This document shows, piece by piece, positions 43,123 to 52,199 of a DNA stretch of 64,000 bases; position 1 is the stretch's first letter; each line of letters opens with the position of its first letter. Both the position numbers and the translations under genes were made by a program. Source of the stretch: CBDCWT01 sp965223305. GTDB taxonomy: Bacteria > Planctomycetota > Planctomycetia > Pirellulales > Pirellulaceae. The stretch is from assembly GCA_965223305.1 (NCBI GenBank), contig CBDCWT010000079.1, positions 62,001 to 126,000 on the forward strand. The letters run 5' to 3'. The notes beneath the pieces are model-generated. The model searched no databases. It saw only the letters and a list, made by a program, of their open reading frames with translations, and was not told the origin of the DNA.

Positions 43123-45342
43123 TCAGTCCTCAGCGAGCCAGTCGATGGCGGCGAGCAGGGCGTCCTCTCCCATTCCCTGGTGGGCAGTGACTTCGTCTGC
43201 CGCATCGGCGACTTGAAACGCCGCAGAGACGACTGAGGGCAGCTGGTCGGCTACACCTCCGACCCAGAGTGGATGAGGAGCCGACAAGGCCAGCATCCCG
43301 GGCAGGTCTCCGTATTTGACTGCGCCTGGCAAGAAGTTCGGGTCCCGATAGGACCGCAGCTTGCCGAAACGGAAGCCACCGGACTGCACGGCCGCTCGAT
43401 GAACCGCGTCTCCTGCTCGGATCCGGGCGGCGGCGACCAGCGGGCCGGCCGCGCCGACCCCGAGTAGATGAACGTGCTCCACCTCGTGTTCGTCGAACCG
43501 AGCGAAAGACAACAACGTCAGTATGTCGTGAACCCGCTCGGCGAACACGGTGTGATTGTATCCGAAGGTATACCCAGCGAACTCACGCGGATTGGCGACC
43601 ACCGGCGTTTGATCCAACGTCCCTCGGTCGGGCAGAAACTCGCCCTGATACAACAGGTCGGCCGCCAGTACCGAAAAGCCATGGCCCAGCAGACGACGGA
43701 CAGCGGGGCTGGGCCCGCCGTCAGCGGCGAGCGTGCCGCGTTTGCCCAGTTCGTCGACCCAAATCACGACCTGCCCGTTCCACGCTGTGTCGGTCGGGTA
43801 GAACGAGACGACCGGCAGCTCTTCTCCTTGTTCTGGATAGCGCAAAATGTCCTTGAAAAACAGATATCCGTCGCCGGCCTCCTTGCTGACTTTTTCCCGC
43901 GTAATACTCCCTGAGCTGGGTATTTCTCTGGGGATCAGCGTTGCGAAGGCACCTCCCACGATCTTCCGGTATTGGCCCCAAGCTTCCGCGTTTTTCGGAA
44001 AAAGCCGCAGCAGTTGCCGGTCTGCATCGGCTGCCAGCCAGTGCGTGACCTCGCGCTCGTGCGAGGCGCCACCCGGCGGTGGAGGATGCTTGTCGTTCCA
44101 AACCGTCCACTCTGCGGCAGTGAGCGGCTGCCAGCGGTCCTCGACGATTGGCTCTTCAAGACCCAGTTCTAGGTGCTTGTTGAACCAACTGTACATCAGC
44201 GCGCGGGTCACGTAGTTGTAGTTGTGTGGAAAGTGTGTCAGCGAAGTGCATTGAACGTGATCCTCGGCTCCCAACATCCCGTACAGCTTCTTCAGTTCGG
44301 GGTAGCCGTCGGTCATCATGGCCCGAGTCCAATCGTTAGCTGCGGTCATGGCCTGCGGCTTCGGCGCAAACAGAGCGGTTAGCTCGACGTTGCCGGTTCC
44401 CACCCGCAGTAGGCAACAGTTCTCGCACGTACAGCCACCTTGCATGGAGGTCGACACCATGCCCTGCGGAAAGGCCGCGACGGGTCTGGGGTCGATCGCG
44501 CAGAGAAGAATTGTCTGGGTTCCTCCCCCGCTGCCTCCCGTGACACCCACTCGGTTCGGATCGACGTCGGGGAGGCTCGTCAGGAAGTCGAGCGCCCGCA
44601 CTGAGTTCCAGGTCTGCAGCCCCATGACACTTTGTAACCGGAGTTCGGCTTGGGTGCTGAAAAAGCCCCAGCTGTCTTCGGCGTCAAATTCGCTGCGTTG
44701 ATCAGCGAAACGATGGGCAAGCTCAAACGAGATCTGGCGGCTGTCGGCATATCCCAGCATGTCGAAGATAAAGGTGACACACCCCATCCGTGCCAGCTGG
44801 GCACAACGAGAAAGCTTGGGATAGCGACCGCAGTCTTCGAACCGCTCCGCTCCCTGCGTAATCAGCTCGAGCGTCTCTTGCTCGCCATAGTCTTGCAGCC
44901 GCCCACCGTGTCCGTGAGGGCAGAGGACGGCCGGCAGCGGTCCTTCCCGCTCGGCAGGCCTGAATAGCAGTCCCGTGACAAAGTGATTGGGGATACTCTC
45001 GAAGTAAACTTTCTCTACGGTAAAGCCATCCCGCTCGACTTTTCCATGAATCGTTGGTTTCAGATCGGTTCGCTCGGGCATCGGCCAGAGCCCCGTCGCC
45101 ACGAGGACACGCCGACGCAGTGCGTCAGACCGCTCTTGCCAGGCTTCCACCGTAACCGGTACCTCAAACGGAAAATGGCCATCGAGGTCTTTGGGGCTCT
45201 CGAGTCTTCGATCGTTCGGCAGCTGACCAGCCGGCAGCACGCGTGCCACGTCCTGTTGGGCGGCGGTGATGGAGCAGAGCAGCATGCTGAAGACCGCGGA
45301 CCGAAGGACGGTGCGACTTCCAAAGTCAAAGTTGATTGCCAT
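43123..45342 (-). CDS. Large secreted alpha/beta hydrolase (esterase-like)
   Basis: 739 residues from ATG 45342, which follows GGAG by seven bases; the 24 codons upstream are rejected. Signal peptide about 1-25 (LRSAVFSMLLCSITAAQQ). The first hydrolase domain has an HG oxyanion-like motif (PAVLCPHGHGGRLQDYGEQE) and a nucleophile elbow GGSGGG in RVGVTGGSGGGTQTILLCA, where Ser is the nucleophile. A His candidate is in HFPHNYNYVTRALMYSWFNK. The C-terminal 250 residues look like a second, degenerate hydrolase-type domain (LLGHGFSVLAADLLYQGEF, LLGVGAAGPLVAAARI). Likely an acetyl-xylan-esterase-like enzyme acting on polysaccharides outside the cytoplasm; substrate unknown. Confidence 0.8.
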   Translation of the reverse strand: MAINFDFGSRTVLRSAVFSMLLCSITAAQQDVARVLPAGQLPNDRRLESPKDLDGHFPFEVPVTVEAWQERSDALRRRVLVATGLWPMPERTDLKPTIHGKVERDGFTVEKVYFESIPNHFVTGLLFRPAEREGPLPAVLCPHGHGGRLQDYGEQETLELITQGAERFEDCGRYPKLSRCAQLARMGCVTFIFDMLGYADSRQISFELAHRFADQRSEFDAEDSWGFFSTQAELRLQSVMGLQTWNSVRALDFLTSLPDVDPNRVGVTGGSGGGTQTILLCAIDPRPVAAFPQGMVSTSMQGGCTCENCCLLRVGTGNVELTALFAPKPQAMTAANDWTRAMMTDGYPELKKLYGMLGAEDHVQCTSLTHFPHNYNYVTRALMYSWFNKHLELGLEEPIVEDRWQPLTAAEWTVWNDKHPPPPGGASHEREVTHWLAADADRQLLRLFPKNAEAWGQYRKIVGGAFATLIPREIPSSGSITREKVSKEAGDGYLFFKDILRYPEQGEELPVVSFYPTDTAWNGQVVIWVDELGKRGTLAADGGPSPAVRRLLGHGFSVLAADLLYQGEFLPDRGTLDQTPVVANPREFAGYTFGYNHTVFAERVHDILTLLSFARFDEHEVEHVHLLGVGAAGPLVAAARIRAGDAVHRAAVQSGGFRFGKLRSYRDPNFLPGAVKYGDLPGMLALSAPHPLWVGGVADQLPSVVSAAFQVADAADEVTAHQGMGEDALLAAIDWLAED

Positions 45343-45453
45343 CGGAGTCACTCCGGATGTTGGGCCAGACCGCTCTGAAGAAAATGCTGGTAGCGAGCGG
45401 GGCCTGTGCGCCACACTATCGCCCCCTCGAAATACACCAAACAGACCGAAGAA

Positions 45454-46257
45454 TCAACCGGCAAGCTGAGGATCCCGAGACACAGAGGCGTCGAAACCAA
45501 CCACAATCTCCTGTGGTTGCTGGATCGGCGACGCCAAACGCAGCTCCAAACGAGTGCCGAAACTCTCGAGCTGTGCCACTTTGAGCATCGCCTGGGGACC
45601 GTCCAAGATGTACGCTTGCAGCTGCGGCCGCTGCGCAAATGGCGGACAGAAAGCAACGTGTATATGCTGATGCGATTCACCGGCTGCGAATTTGGCCCGT
45701 ACGAACCCCACAATCGACTCGCCGCCCGCTTCGTCTCCCGATCGCGTTAGCTGCTGCGTAACGAGTTCGGGCAGAACCGGCCCTTCGTCGCTCGGGGTCT
45801 CCGGGTGTGCTGTGGAGGCGCTGCGCACCTCCGCGAGCTGTCGCCGGCCTGCTTGCCAAGCCTCGACGCGTCGTGTGCCGATCGTCCACCAAGTTGCCTC
45901 CGTCACGAGGAGCACGCACCAGAAGGCGATCAGTATCCAGCGGGACGTCGTGGGTACTGACACGGCAATTGCCAAGAACAGCAAGCACAGAGTTGGAAGG
46001 CCGAGGGAGAAGAGGGTCTGAGCCCGCCCGCGATTGCGGCTGGCGAGCCAGATCAAGCGAAAGGTGGCGCTGCAGGTTACCGCGACGGCAGTCAACAAGA
46101 CAAAGGCGGCGGGCCCTAGAGGTTGAGTCAATGCTCCGCCAGCCCGTCGAAGCAGGAGCAGCCCGCAGAGGCTTGTTACCAGCGCGGCGGCAGCGAGCGA
46201 TCCCCAACGGCAGAACTGCGGTAGGGATAGCCTCAAACGTGAGAGCGTCAGGTCCAT
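45454..46257 (-). CDS. Polytopic membrane protein of unknown function
   Basis: 267 residues. Four hydrophobic segments lie in the first 130 (SLAAAALVTSLCGLLLLRRA, AAFVLLTAVAVTCSATFRLI, FSLGLPTLCLLFLAIAVSV, WILIAFWCVLLVTEATWWTI). A soluble C-terminal domain of about 100 residues follows (IVGFVRAKFAAGESHQHIHV, RLELRLASPIQQPQEIVVGF). No catalytic motif recognised. Downstream of the ATPase gene on the same strand but separated by a terminator-like hairpin. Confidence 0.65.
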   Translation of the reverse strand: MDLTLSRLRLSLPQFCRWGSLAAAALVTSLCGLLLLRRAGGALTQPLGPAAFVLLTAVAVTCSATFRLIWLASRNRGRAQTLFSLGLPTLCLLFLAIAVSVPTTSRWILIAFWCVLLVTEATWWTIGTRRVEAWQAGRRQLAEVRSASTAHPETPSDEGPVLPELVTQQLTRSGDEAGGESIVGFVRAKFAAGESHQHIHVAFCPPFAQRPQLQAYILDGPQAMLKVAQLESFGTRLELRLASPIQQPQEIVVGFDASVSRDPQLAG

Positions 46258-46383
46258 CGATCTGTTTCCTAAATCACGAGCGTGATTCTGGTACCCAGCC
46301 GCCGGGCGTTAGCCGGCGTTGGCCCACGGCCTCATACGAGAACCGGATGCTAACGCATTCCGGCTGATCTGTTTGTCCCAAGA

Positions 46384-46404
46384 AACCAAACTTATTCGTT
46401 TGGT
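46384..46404 (-). terminator. Terminator-like hairpin after the HerA-like ATPase gene
   Basis: Read leftward, ACCAAAC-GAATAA-GTTTGGT is a perfect 7-bp stem followed by TTCTTGGG. It lies 18 bases after the ATPase stop codon. The T-run is short, so strength is uncertain. Confidence 0.45.
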
Positions 46405-46421
46405 CTTCGCCGCCGCAGCCG

Positions 46422-48840
46422 TTAGTAAGCCGGTTCGGCGATGCCGTTTGAGTCGACCGTCCACGGTGTCCAGACCAAGGCAACGTGTTCCACGCTGAGA
46501 TCAGACTTGCGCGGACGAATGGGCTTCTCCTTAATCTCCAGGTTGTCCGGTGCCAACTTCTCACGTAGAGCTTCGGCCTCCGCGCTAAACTCCTCTTCCA
46601 ACTCAGCCAACTGCTCACGGACCGCCTCGACCGAAGCCTTGGCGCGGTCGACATCTCCTTTTTCACTGGCGATCCGACCTGCGGCCCGCATGGATGAGGC
46701 AGTACGGCTCATGTTGGTGGCGCTGCCCAGCTTACGTCCTAACATCGCGCCCAGCACCGTTGTTCCAAACGACAACGCGGTCTTCCAAGTTTGCTGTTTG
46801 ACTTGGCTCTGCTCGCGCTCGAGACGCTGCTCGTAACGGCGGACGCGATCGGCGAGGACTTTCAGTTTTGGTGCATACTTCTTCCTTAGCTTCTCGACTC
46901 GCAGATCCCGTTGCTCGAACGCAAGTTGCTTCAAACGCACGTGGAATTCACTTTCGGTCTCATCTGGCAGAGACTTTGCCTTTAGCGCGGTGCAGGAGTA
47001 GAGGCTATGAGATTGACTTCGGTAGAGGTGATTTTTGAGCGCCTTTGCGAACGTGGCATAGCTTTTCTCTCGCGTTAGCTCTACTGGAAGCGACGCGAAG
47101 CGGGCATTGCCTTCGAGCTCGGATTCGAACTCGAGTCCCTCGTGATCAACATGTTCCGCGGACTCCCATACATCCGCGGGAACCGAATCACCGATCGGGC
47201 TCAGCAGGGCAACCGTTCGCCAAGTATCGAGGTCTGCTGAAGCACGGACGAAGTGGAGCCGTGCTACTCCGTAGATTGCAGGACGAAACAACAGCTCTTT
47301 TCCCGAAAGAGAGGCTCGCAGGGGCAACAAGAATTGCTCGTCGATGCCGGGTGGCACAATCGGTCGTTCGGCAGCCGGTTGTTGCTTGGAAACATCCTCG
47401 GGTTCCGCCGTCGCACCTTGGCGATTTCGGCGTCCCTCCATCAGCAGCTCGATCTGGGAGCGAGTGAGTGGGCCGCGGAGATAGGAGAGCGCCCAGCGAG
47501 TATGGAAAACAAACAGGCTCGTCGTCATGCACGTTGTTCATCAGAAAGACGCGGCTTCCGACTCCTGACAACGTCGCTTCGGTGCGGGCCCGATCGAACG
47601 CCGCACCAGCGGTAGCCGAAGCACCTTCCAGTCCATCCAGCACGCGCGCCTTGTCGCGTTCTGTTTGGAGACGACCCAAGAACCACGTTCCCGCGTTCGA
47701 GAGCGCCTTGTAGTCCAAGTCGACCGGGTTCTGAGTCGCCAACACTGTTCCCAACCCGAAGGCTCGTGCCTGTTTCAGCAAGGTCAGCAGCGGTAGTTTT
47801 GAGGGCGGATTCGCAGTCGGCGGCAGGTAGCCGAACACTTCATCCATGTACAGCAACGCTCGTAGACTGCTGGTGCCCGGCTGACTCCGCATCCAAGCCA
47901 CGACCTCATTCAGCAAGATGGTCACGAAGAACATCCGTTCTGCATCCGACAGATGCGCGATCGACAGGATCGTCAACCGCGGGTGGCCTGATGCAGTGTA
48001 AAGCAGCTTGGAGATATCGAGCGGGTCACCTTTCATCCACGCCGAAAAACCCGGCGAGGCGAGCAGGTTGTTGAGCTGCATTGCAAGTCCGAACCGGTCC
48101 TTGGGTGGGAAGACCATCTCTAAGTCCATCACGCCAACTTGAGTGAATGGCGGAGACTGGATTTCACGAATCAATCCCCCCATGTCCAAGCTGCGACCCG
48201 CACGCCAGGCATGATCGAAGATGTTCGACAACAAAATGTGCTCGCGACTGCGGATCGGGTCGGCGTCGATCCCCAAGAGCGCCAGCAGGCCGCCTACCGA
48301 AGACAAGATCCGTTCGCGAAAAGCGTCGTTGTCTTCCAGCACAGCTGCGGGCGGCGCCGCAAAGGATCGCATCACGGTAAGAGGTAGTCCCGCAGTGCTG
48401 CCAGGTGTATAGATGTCGATCTCCACCGATTCGCGGAACTTCGCGATCCGGGATGGGTCTTGTCCCCACGTGGCAAGCCCTTTGCGCCAGGTGGCGGCGG
48501 TTTTCTTGGCGTAGTCGTCGACCGCCATTCCTTTGCGCGTGGCTTCGGCAGGGTCGATCCAAGGTTTAAAGCTGGCAGGAGCCAGATCGGGAAACGTGAG
48601 CAACAAGTTGCCTAGGTCTCCTTTGGGATCGATGGCAATGGAGGGAATGCCATCGATCGCCGCCTCTTCCAGCAGCGACAGGCAGAGCCCCGTCTTTCCG
48701 CTGCCGGTCATGCCCACACAGACCGCGTGGGTTGTAAGGTCCTTGGCATCATACAGCAGTAAGTCATCTAAGACGGTGTTGCGTTCGACGTCGTACTCCT
48801 TACCCAGATAGAACGCGCCAAGTTTTTCAAAGTCCTGCAT
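46422..48840 (-). CDS. HerA/FtsK-like ATP-binding protein, frameshifted once
   Basis: The N-terminal 440 residues form the ATPase: Walker A CVGMTGSGKTGLCLSLLEEA (about 42-61), IDPKGDLGNLLLTFPDL, and Walker B LLYMDEVFGYLPP, then VLATQNPVDLDYKALSNAGT. Near 47505-47516 one extra base shifts the frame: NNVHDDEPV ends the first frame, and FHTRWALSYLRGPLTRSQIE resumes in the next, running 350 more residues with a coiled-coil-like centre (RRYEQRLEREQSQVKQQTWK) to TAA at 46422. Total about 805 residues. This family of DNA- or protein-translocating ATPases is common but poorly characterised. The shift is probably a base error, as both halves are well preserved. Confidence 0.8.
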
Positions 48841-48964
48841 CGAATCAGCCCGGAAGAGGAGAGTTTGTGCCTTGCGGCGAATTACTTGTCATGCGACTTG
48901 CTGCGATGTTGTCGTAACCGTCTGAGCCTGCGAGCCGGCTCGGATTCCAAGCCGACGACTCCAC

Positions 48965-49630
48965 CTAACCGAGGAGCGTTTTGAGGACGAGCTCTTCTCG
49001 TGCCAAGTCTTCGAACAACACATCGGGGTTGTGCTCGGCCAACTCAGCGGCCGGATGGATTCCCGTGGCGACGGCTAACACGCGAGCGCCGATGGCTCGA
49101 GCACAGCGAATGTCCAAAGGTGTATCGCCAATCACCCAGACCCCTGCTGGCTGTCTATCATTGTACCCAGCGGCCTCGAGAGCGGCCCGGGCTACATCGT
49201 CACGGTCTTCGTGGTCGTCGCCATAACCGCCAAATGCAAACCGGTCATGTAGCCCAAAATGTTGTAGTTTGACCCGCGCTGCCTGTCGTAGATTGCCGGT
49301 GAGCAGCCCCAGACGTACATGGTCGCGATCTGCCAGTGTGTCAAGCAGCGTGACAACTCCCTGCAACACCTGGCCGTCCTTCTCGATCAGATGGCTGGGT
49401 AACGCACGAAGATAGCCTGCACACAGTCGCTGCCGATGTTCGTCTGAACATTCAATGCCGTGCAACTCTAGGAGGCTATGAATGATCCCGCGGTCGGTAC
49501 GCCCGCTGAAAGGCACTTCTCCGGGTTCCTCAATACCGAACGTGGCTGAAAATGCCTCACGCAGTGCGGAACCTCCTGCGCCGCCGGTGTTGATCAGCGT
49601 GCCGTCGATGTCAAATAGCAGGGTCAGCAT
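48965..49630 (-). CDS. HAD-family phosphatase, phosphoglycolate phosphatase-like
   Basis: 221 residues. HAD motif I is LLFDIDGTLINTGGAG with the nucleophile Asp and acid Asp. Motif II is GLLTGN and motif IV WVIGDTPLDIRCARAIGARV. The alpha-helical cap between residues 15 and 85 is that of the Gph/beta-phosphoglucomutase group. It would dephosphorylate a small metabolite such as 2-phosphoglycolate in the cytoplasm; the substrate cannot be read from the sequence. Stands 124 bases upstream of the ATPase gene on the same strand. Confidence 0.85.
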   Translation of the reverse strand: MLTLLFDIDGTLINTGGAGGSALREAFSATFGIEEPGEVPFSGRTDRGIIHSLLELHGIECSDEHRQRLCAGYLRALPSHLIEKDGQVLQGVVTLLDTLADRDHVRLGLLTGNLRQAARVKLQHFGLHDRFAFGGYGDDHEDRDDVARAALEAAGYNDRQPAGVWVIGDTPLDIRCARAIGARVLAVATGIHPAAELAEHNPDVLFEDLAREELVLKTLLG

Positions 49631-49787
49631 CCACTGATTCTAACGCAGTCCGCCGGTTAGCCAAGTAGCATTGGTTGCGAGACGAACGCCGCGAAACGAT
49701 CCTGAAGTCAAGCCGCCATCTTCAATTCCGCCGCGTTTTCGCCCCGGCGGTAGCGGACGGCCAGTGTCGAGCAGGAAAGATTTTCTT

Positions 49788-49816
49788 TTGACAGACGGTC
49801 GTTTGTAGTCTATCTC
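49788..49816 (+). promoter_or_regulatory. Sigma-70-type promoter of the riboswitch unit
   Basis: TTGACA (49788-49793), 17-bp spacer, TATCTC (49811-49816). The -35 is perfect and the -10 is partial. It lies about 65 bases upstream of the riboswitch and points rightward. Confidence 0.5.
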
Positions 49817-49880
49817 TTTTAGTGGCTCATCAATTAGTCAGCTAATCAGCATTTCTTCGACAGCGGCGACATCCTGGTCG

Positions 49881-49969
49881 CCAACTCGACAACGGCAAAC
49901 CGATCGCAAGATCGGGACGCAAAGCCATGGGTCCGACATCGAGCGGATCGCCAGGCTACCGAAAGTTGG
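49881..49969 (+). promoter_or_regulatory. Cyclic di-GMP-I (GEMM-I) riboswitch
   Basis: The P1 arms CCAACT (49881-49886) and AGTTGG (49964-49969) pair exactly. The conserved core is present: GGCAAACC-GATC-GCAA-GATC-GGGACGCAAAGCC, that is the P1b stem with a GNRA tetraloop and the invariant GGGACGCAAAGCC. A second stem follows (GGTCC...GGATC) and then the closing GGCTACCGA. This matches the class I c-di-GMP aptamer closely. It would sense the second messenger that controls motile versus attached life. It lies in the 5' leader of a short transcription unit ending at 50320. Confidence 0.88.
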
Positions 49970-50004
49970 TTGTTCACCCCATCCACCAGGATCGGAGTCG
50001 ACAG

Positions 50005-50238
50005 ATGTACGCCCTCCTCCACCTCTCTTGTGGCCGAACGGCGTGTCCATCTCCGTTGTGCGTGGGCAACACCGCACTGGCCGCAAACAGATCATCCTTC
50101 CTGACGGTTTCGACCGATTGCTCGTCCGGGACGTCCACCTGCCCGGTCGGCAACCACCTGAGCCCACGCTTGCTCGGGTTCCCTCTGAATGCCCGCCTCT
50201 CCAGTGCGGGCAGCGAAAGTTTCTCCACTTCCGCTTGA
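50005..50238 (+). CDS. Short ORF controlled by the c-di-GMP riboswitch (uncertain)
   Basis: ATG 50005 lies seven bases after GGAG (49994-49997), 35 bases past the aptamer. The 77-residue product starts MYALLHLSCGRTACPSPLCV and is Ser/Cys-rich with no recognised family. It ends 46 bases before a strong terminator. Position and signals favour it, but the composition is odd. The opposite strand can be read as a frameshifted zinc-ribbon-like protein (FSCPCCEAHLP, FRCPHW, then LRWLPTGQVDVPDEQSVETV), so the coding strand is not certain, and the transcript may act as RNA. Confidence 0.3.
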   Translation: MYALLHLSCGRTACPSPLCVGNTALAANRSSFLTVSTDCSSGTSTCPVGNHLSPRLLGFPLNARLSSAGSESFSTSA

Positions 50239-50284
50239 TCCGGAGCTCAACCGGGGCAGATGAGCTTCACAGCAGGGGCAGCTG

Positions 50285-50320
50285 AAAGGGGCGCTCGTTA
50301 GCGGGCGCCTCTTTCCTTTT
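50285..50320 (+). terminator. Rho-independent terminator closing the riboswitch unit
   Basis: AAAGGGGCGCTCG and CGGGCGCCTCTTT form a 13-bp stem with two G-T pairs around a TTAG loop, followed by CCTTTTCG. It is the strongest terminator seen in the window. Confidence 0.75.
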
Positions 50321-50349
50321 CGAAGCTCGGACAAGATGTCGAATTTGTC

Positions 50350-50570
50350 GCGTTTTCGTAACCCGACGCGTCAGCGAGGGGGAATTGGTGTATCAGCTAA
50401 GTCAGTCCCTCGCTTACGCTTCGCGCTTCCGATTGAACAAAGCGCGCAACATCAAAACTGACGCTTCGGGTTCTGATTGAGGCGAAATGCGCAACATCAA
50501 AACACACGCTTCGCGCTTACGGTTGAGGTGCAGACGCAACCTTAAACCTACGCTTCAGGTGCCGAAGAAC
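50350..50570. repeat. Repeat D cluster (GACGCTTCGGGTTAC family)
   Basis: It opens with CGTAACCCGACGCGTCAGCG, then an inverted TCCCTCGCTTACGCTTCGCG. Three further degenerate right-hand units follow (ACTGACGCTTCGGGTTCTGA, ACACGCTTCGCGCTTACGG, CCTACGCTTCAGG), each preceded by GCGCAACATCAAAA or a similar phrase. The same phrases occur at 60238-60400. No coding content; the leftward ORF across 50517-51158 is an artefact of these repeats. Confidence 0.6.
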
Positions 50571-50726
50571 CGAGCCGCTGTCCTGTGACCGCCCGACTGC
50601 AAAGATCGCAGCTCTTGAAACCGCCGGCACCCTCGGTTTCCATGCAGCTCGCAAAGGGTTAGGCTTTGTCCCAGAAGGGATCGAGCGGTTCCAACTAGCG
50701 GCACGCTCTGTTGTGCCGTTTGCAGA

Positions 50727-50857
50727 GTAGCAGGCAGCCGTCCGCCAGTGGCGCAGTTGCGGCACACGGAGTGTGCCTACTACCTTGACGGTCGACTGCC
50801 AGTTACCCGATGCAGCCTCTGTGATGGAAGTCACGGCACACGGAGTGTGCCTACTAC
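50727..50857. repeat. Palindromic repeat A, three units
   Basis: A hairpin-less unit GTAGCAGGCAGCCGTCCGC (50727-50745) is followed by two inverted full units, CGGCACACGGAGTGTGCCTA at 50760-50783 and 50834-50857, each ending CTACTA. The last one stops 12 bases before the start codon of the next gene, so its hairpin may affect translation initiation there. Confidence 0.65.
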
Positions 50858-50868
50858 TTTGAGCGACG

Positions 50869-52197
50869 ATGTCCCCAGCCGTCAACCATCTGCCACGAGC
50901 TAGGCACGACCCGCGCAGCGGGTTCATCCAACGCCGCCTGTTCTTGATCAAGTCAACAGCAGCCGTGTCCTCACTGTTGCTCGTTCCCCGCACTACCGGC
51001 GCTGATCGGGAGGAGCCAAACGCACGACTGCGGGGTATGCTGTTGGGCTCGCTCATTGGCGACGCTGCCGGTGGACCTGTTGAGTTCGCCGCGCCGGAGC
51101 GAGTCCGCGATTGGATGCCGGCCACGCGTGATTGGGACGATCGGAGACAACTAACCAACGACGAAATCGAGCAGCTTGCGTCTTCGTTTCAATTACTCTC
51201 TTACGAGACTCTACGGCCGGAGCCGCGACCCTACGCACATTGGACACGCGCGGCTGCAGCGGGGACCGTCACCGACGATAGCCGGCACAAGTTCATGCTG
51301 ATGGCGGCGCTGCGCGAAGCGCGCGAGAACGGCAAGTTTCCGATCGGTCCCGTCCAGCTGGCCCAGCAGTACCTGCGCTACTGTGAGTCCGCGCCCGTCC
51401 GCCGGCACCCTGCGTATGCATCTCTTTGTGAGGAGTGGTTGCGGGAGTACAACCAGGCGGCGCGATGGATAGCAGGCGATCGAGGTCGTGCCGACGCGGC
51501 CCCGACCGAGCGGTTGTGGGGAGGTGTGCCGACGAATGCGGGGCAGATGGTGCTGCTTCCACTGGCCGGGGCTTTCTACGGCGATCCTGAATCGGCCTAT
51601 CGTGCGGCGTTTCAACTAGGTTTCATGGACAACGGCACCGCCAAAGATCTCAACTCTGCGATCGTCGCGGGTTTGGCGGCCGCCCTGGCGATTCCCACCG
51701 GCGATTCCACCCAGGAGCGATGGAAGGCAGTGCGGCGCGCGATGAGTCACGTTGATCCCTACCGCTACGCACAGATTCCATGGGTCGAACGACCGATCGT
51801 GCATTGGCTTGACTTTGCTGAGAAGGCGGTCGGGCGGGCGGACCAGGTGCCCAAGCGGCTCTTCGAGATTCTGGAGCAGGAAGCTGAGCCGCGCTATTAT
51901 TGGGATGCCCATTTTGTACTTGCCAGTGCCTGGGCGATCATGGCGATCTGTGGCTTCGACGGACTGGCCAGTCTTCAGCTGGCACTCGACTTCGGCCACG
52001 ATACCGACTCCACGGCGCAGTTGGTTGGAGCGTTCGCCGGTGCGGTTTACGGCGAACAGCTCTTTCCACTTCAGATGCGGTCCGACATCATAGCTCGTCT
52101 AGAAGCAGACTATCTCGAGTCAGTGGATGAGTGGACCGAACTACTGGTCGACCTGCAGCATCGCGAGCGATATCCTGTGCTCGTCGCCAGCAATTGA
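50869..52197 (+). CDS. Tat-exported ADP-ribosylglycohydrolase-family protein
   Basis: 442 residues. The N-terminus carries a twin-arginine-like signal (IQRRLFLIKSTAAVSSLLLV), placing it outside the cytoplasm. The dinuclear-metal ADP-ribosylglycohydrolase fold is marked by GMLLGSLIGDAAGGPVEFAA, TVTDDSRHKFMLMAAL and the C-terminal FGHDTDSTAQLVGAFAGAVY. The usual TDDT reads TDDS here and the last motif has DTDS for DTDT; Ser can still ligate metal. It could remove ADP-ribose from a protein or nucleic acid, but planctomycete relatives are often of unknown substrate and export is unusual. ATG 50869 sits just after repeat A. Confidence 0.8.
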   Translation: MSPAVNHLPRARHDPRSGFIQRRLFLIKSTAAVSSLLLVPRTTGADREEPNARLRGMLLGSLIGDAAGGPVEFAAPERVRDWMPATRDWDDRRQLTNDEIEQLASSFQLLSYETLRPEPRPYAHWTRAAAAGTVTDDSRHKFMLMAALREARENGKFPIGPVQLAQQYLRYCESAPVRRHPAYASLCEEWLREYNQAARWIAGDRGRADAAPTERLWGGVPTNAGQMVLLPLAGAFYGDPESAYRAAFQLGFMDNGTAKDLNSAIVAGLAAALAIPTGDSTQERWKAVRRAMSHVDPYRYAQIPWVERPIVHWLDFAEKAVGRADQVPKRLFEILEQEAEPRYYWDAHFVLASAWAIMAICGFDGLASLQLALDFGHDTDSTAQLVGAFAGAVYGEQLFPLQMRSDIIARLEADYLESVDEWTELLVDLQHRERYPVLVASN

Positions 52198-52199
52198 GG

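Noticed and set aside
49974..50228. Leftward 84-codon ORF downstream of the riboswitch
   Set aside because: Some protein-like stretches, but it runs against the riboswitch, promoter and terminator, all of which point rightward; kept only as an alternative reading.
50517..51158. Leftward 213-codon ORF upstream of the ADP-ribosylglycohydrolase gene
   Set aside because: It reads through palindromic repeats A and D and the antisense of a real gene; the composition is not protein-like.
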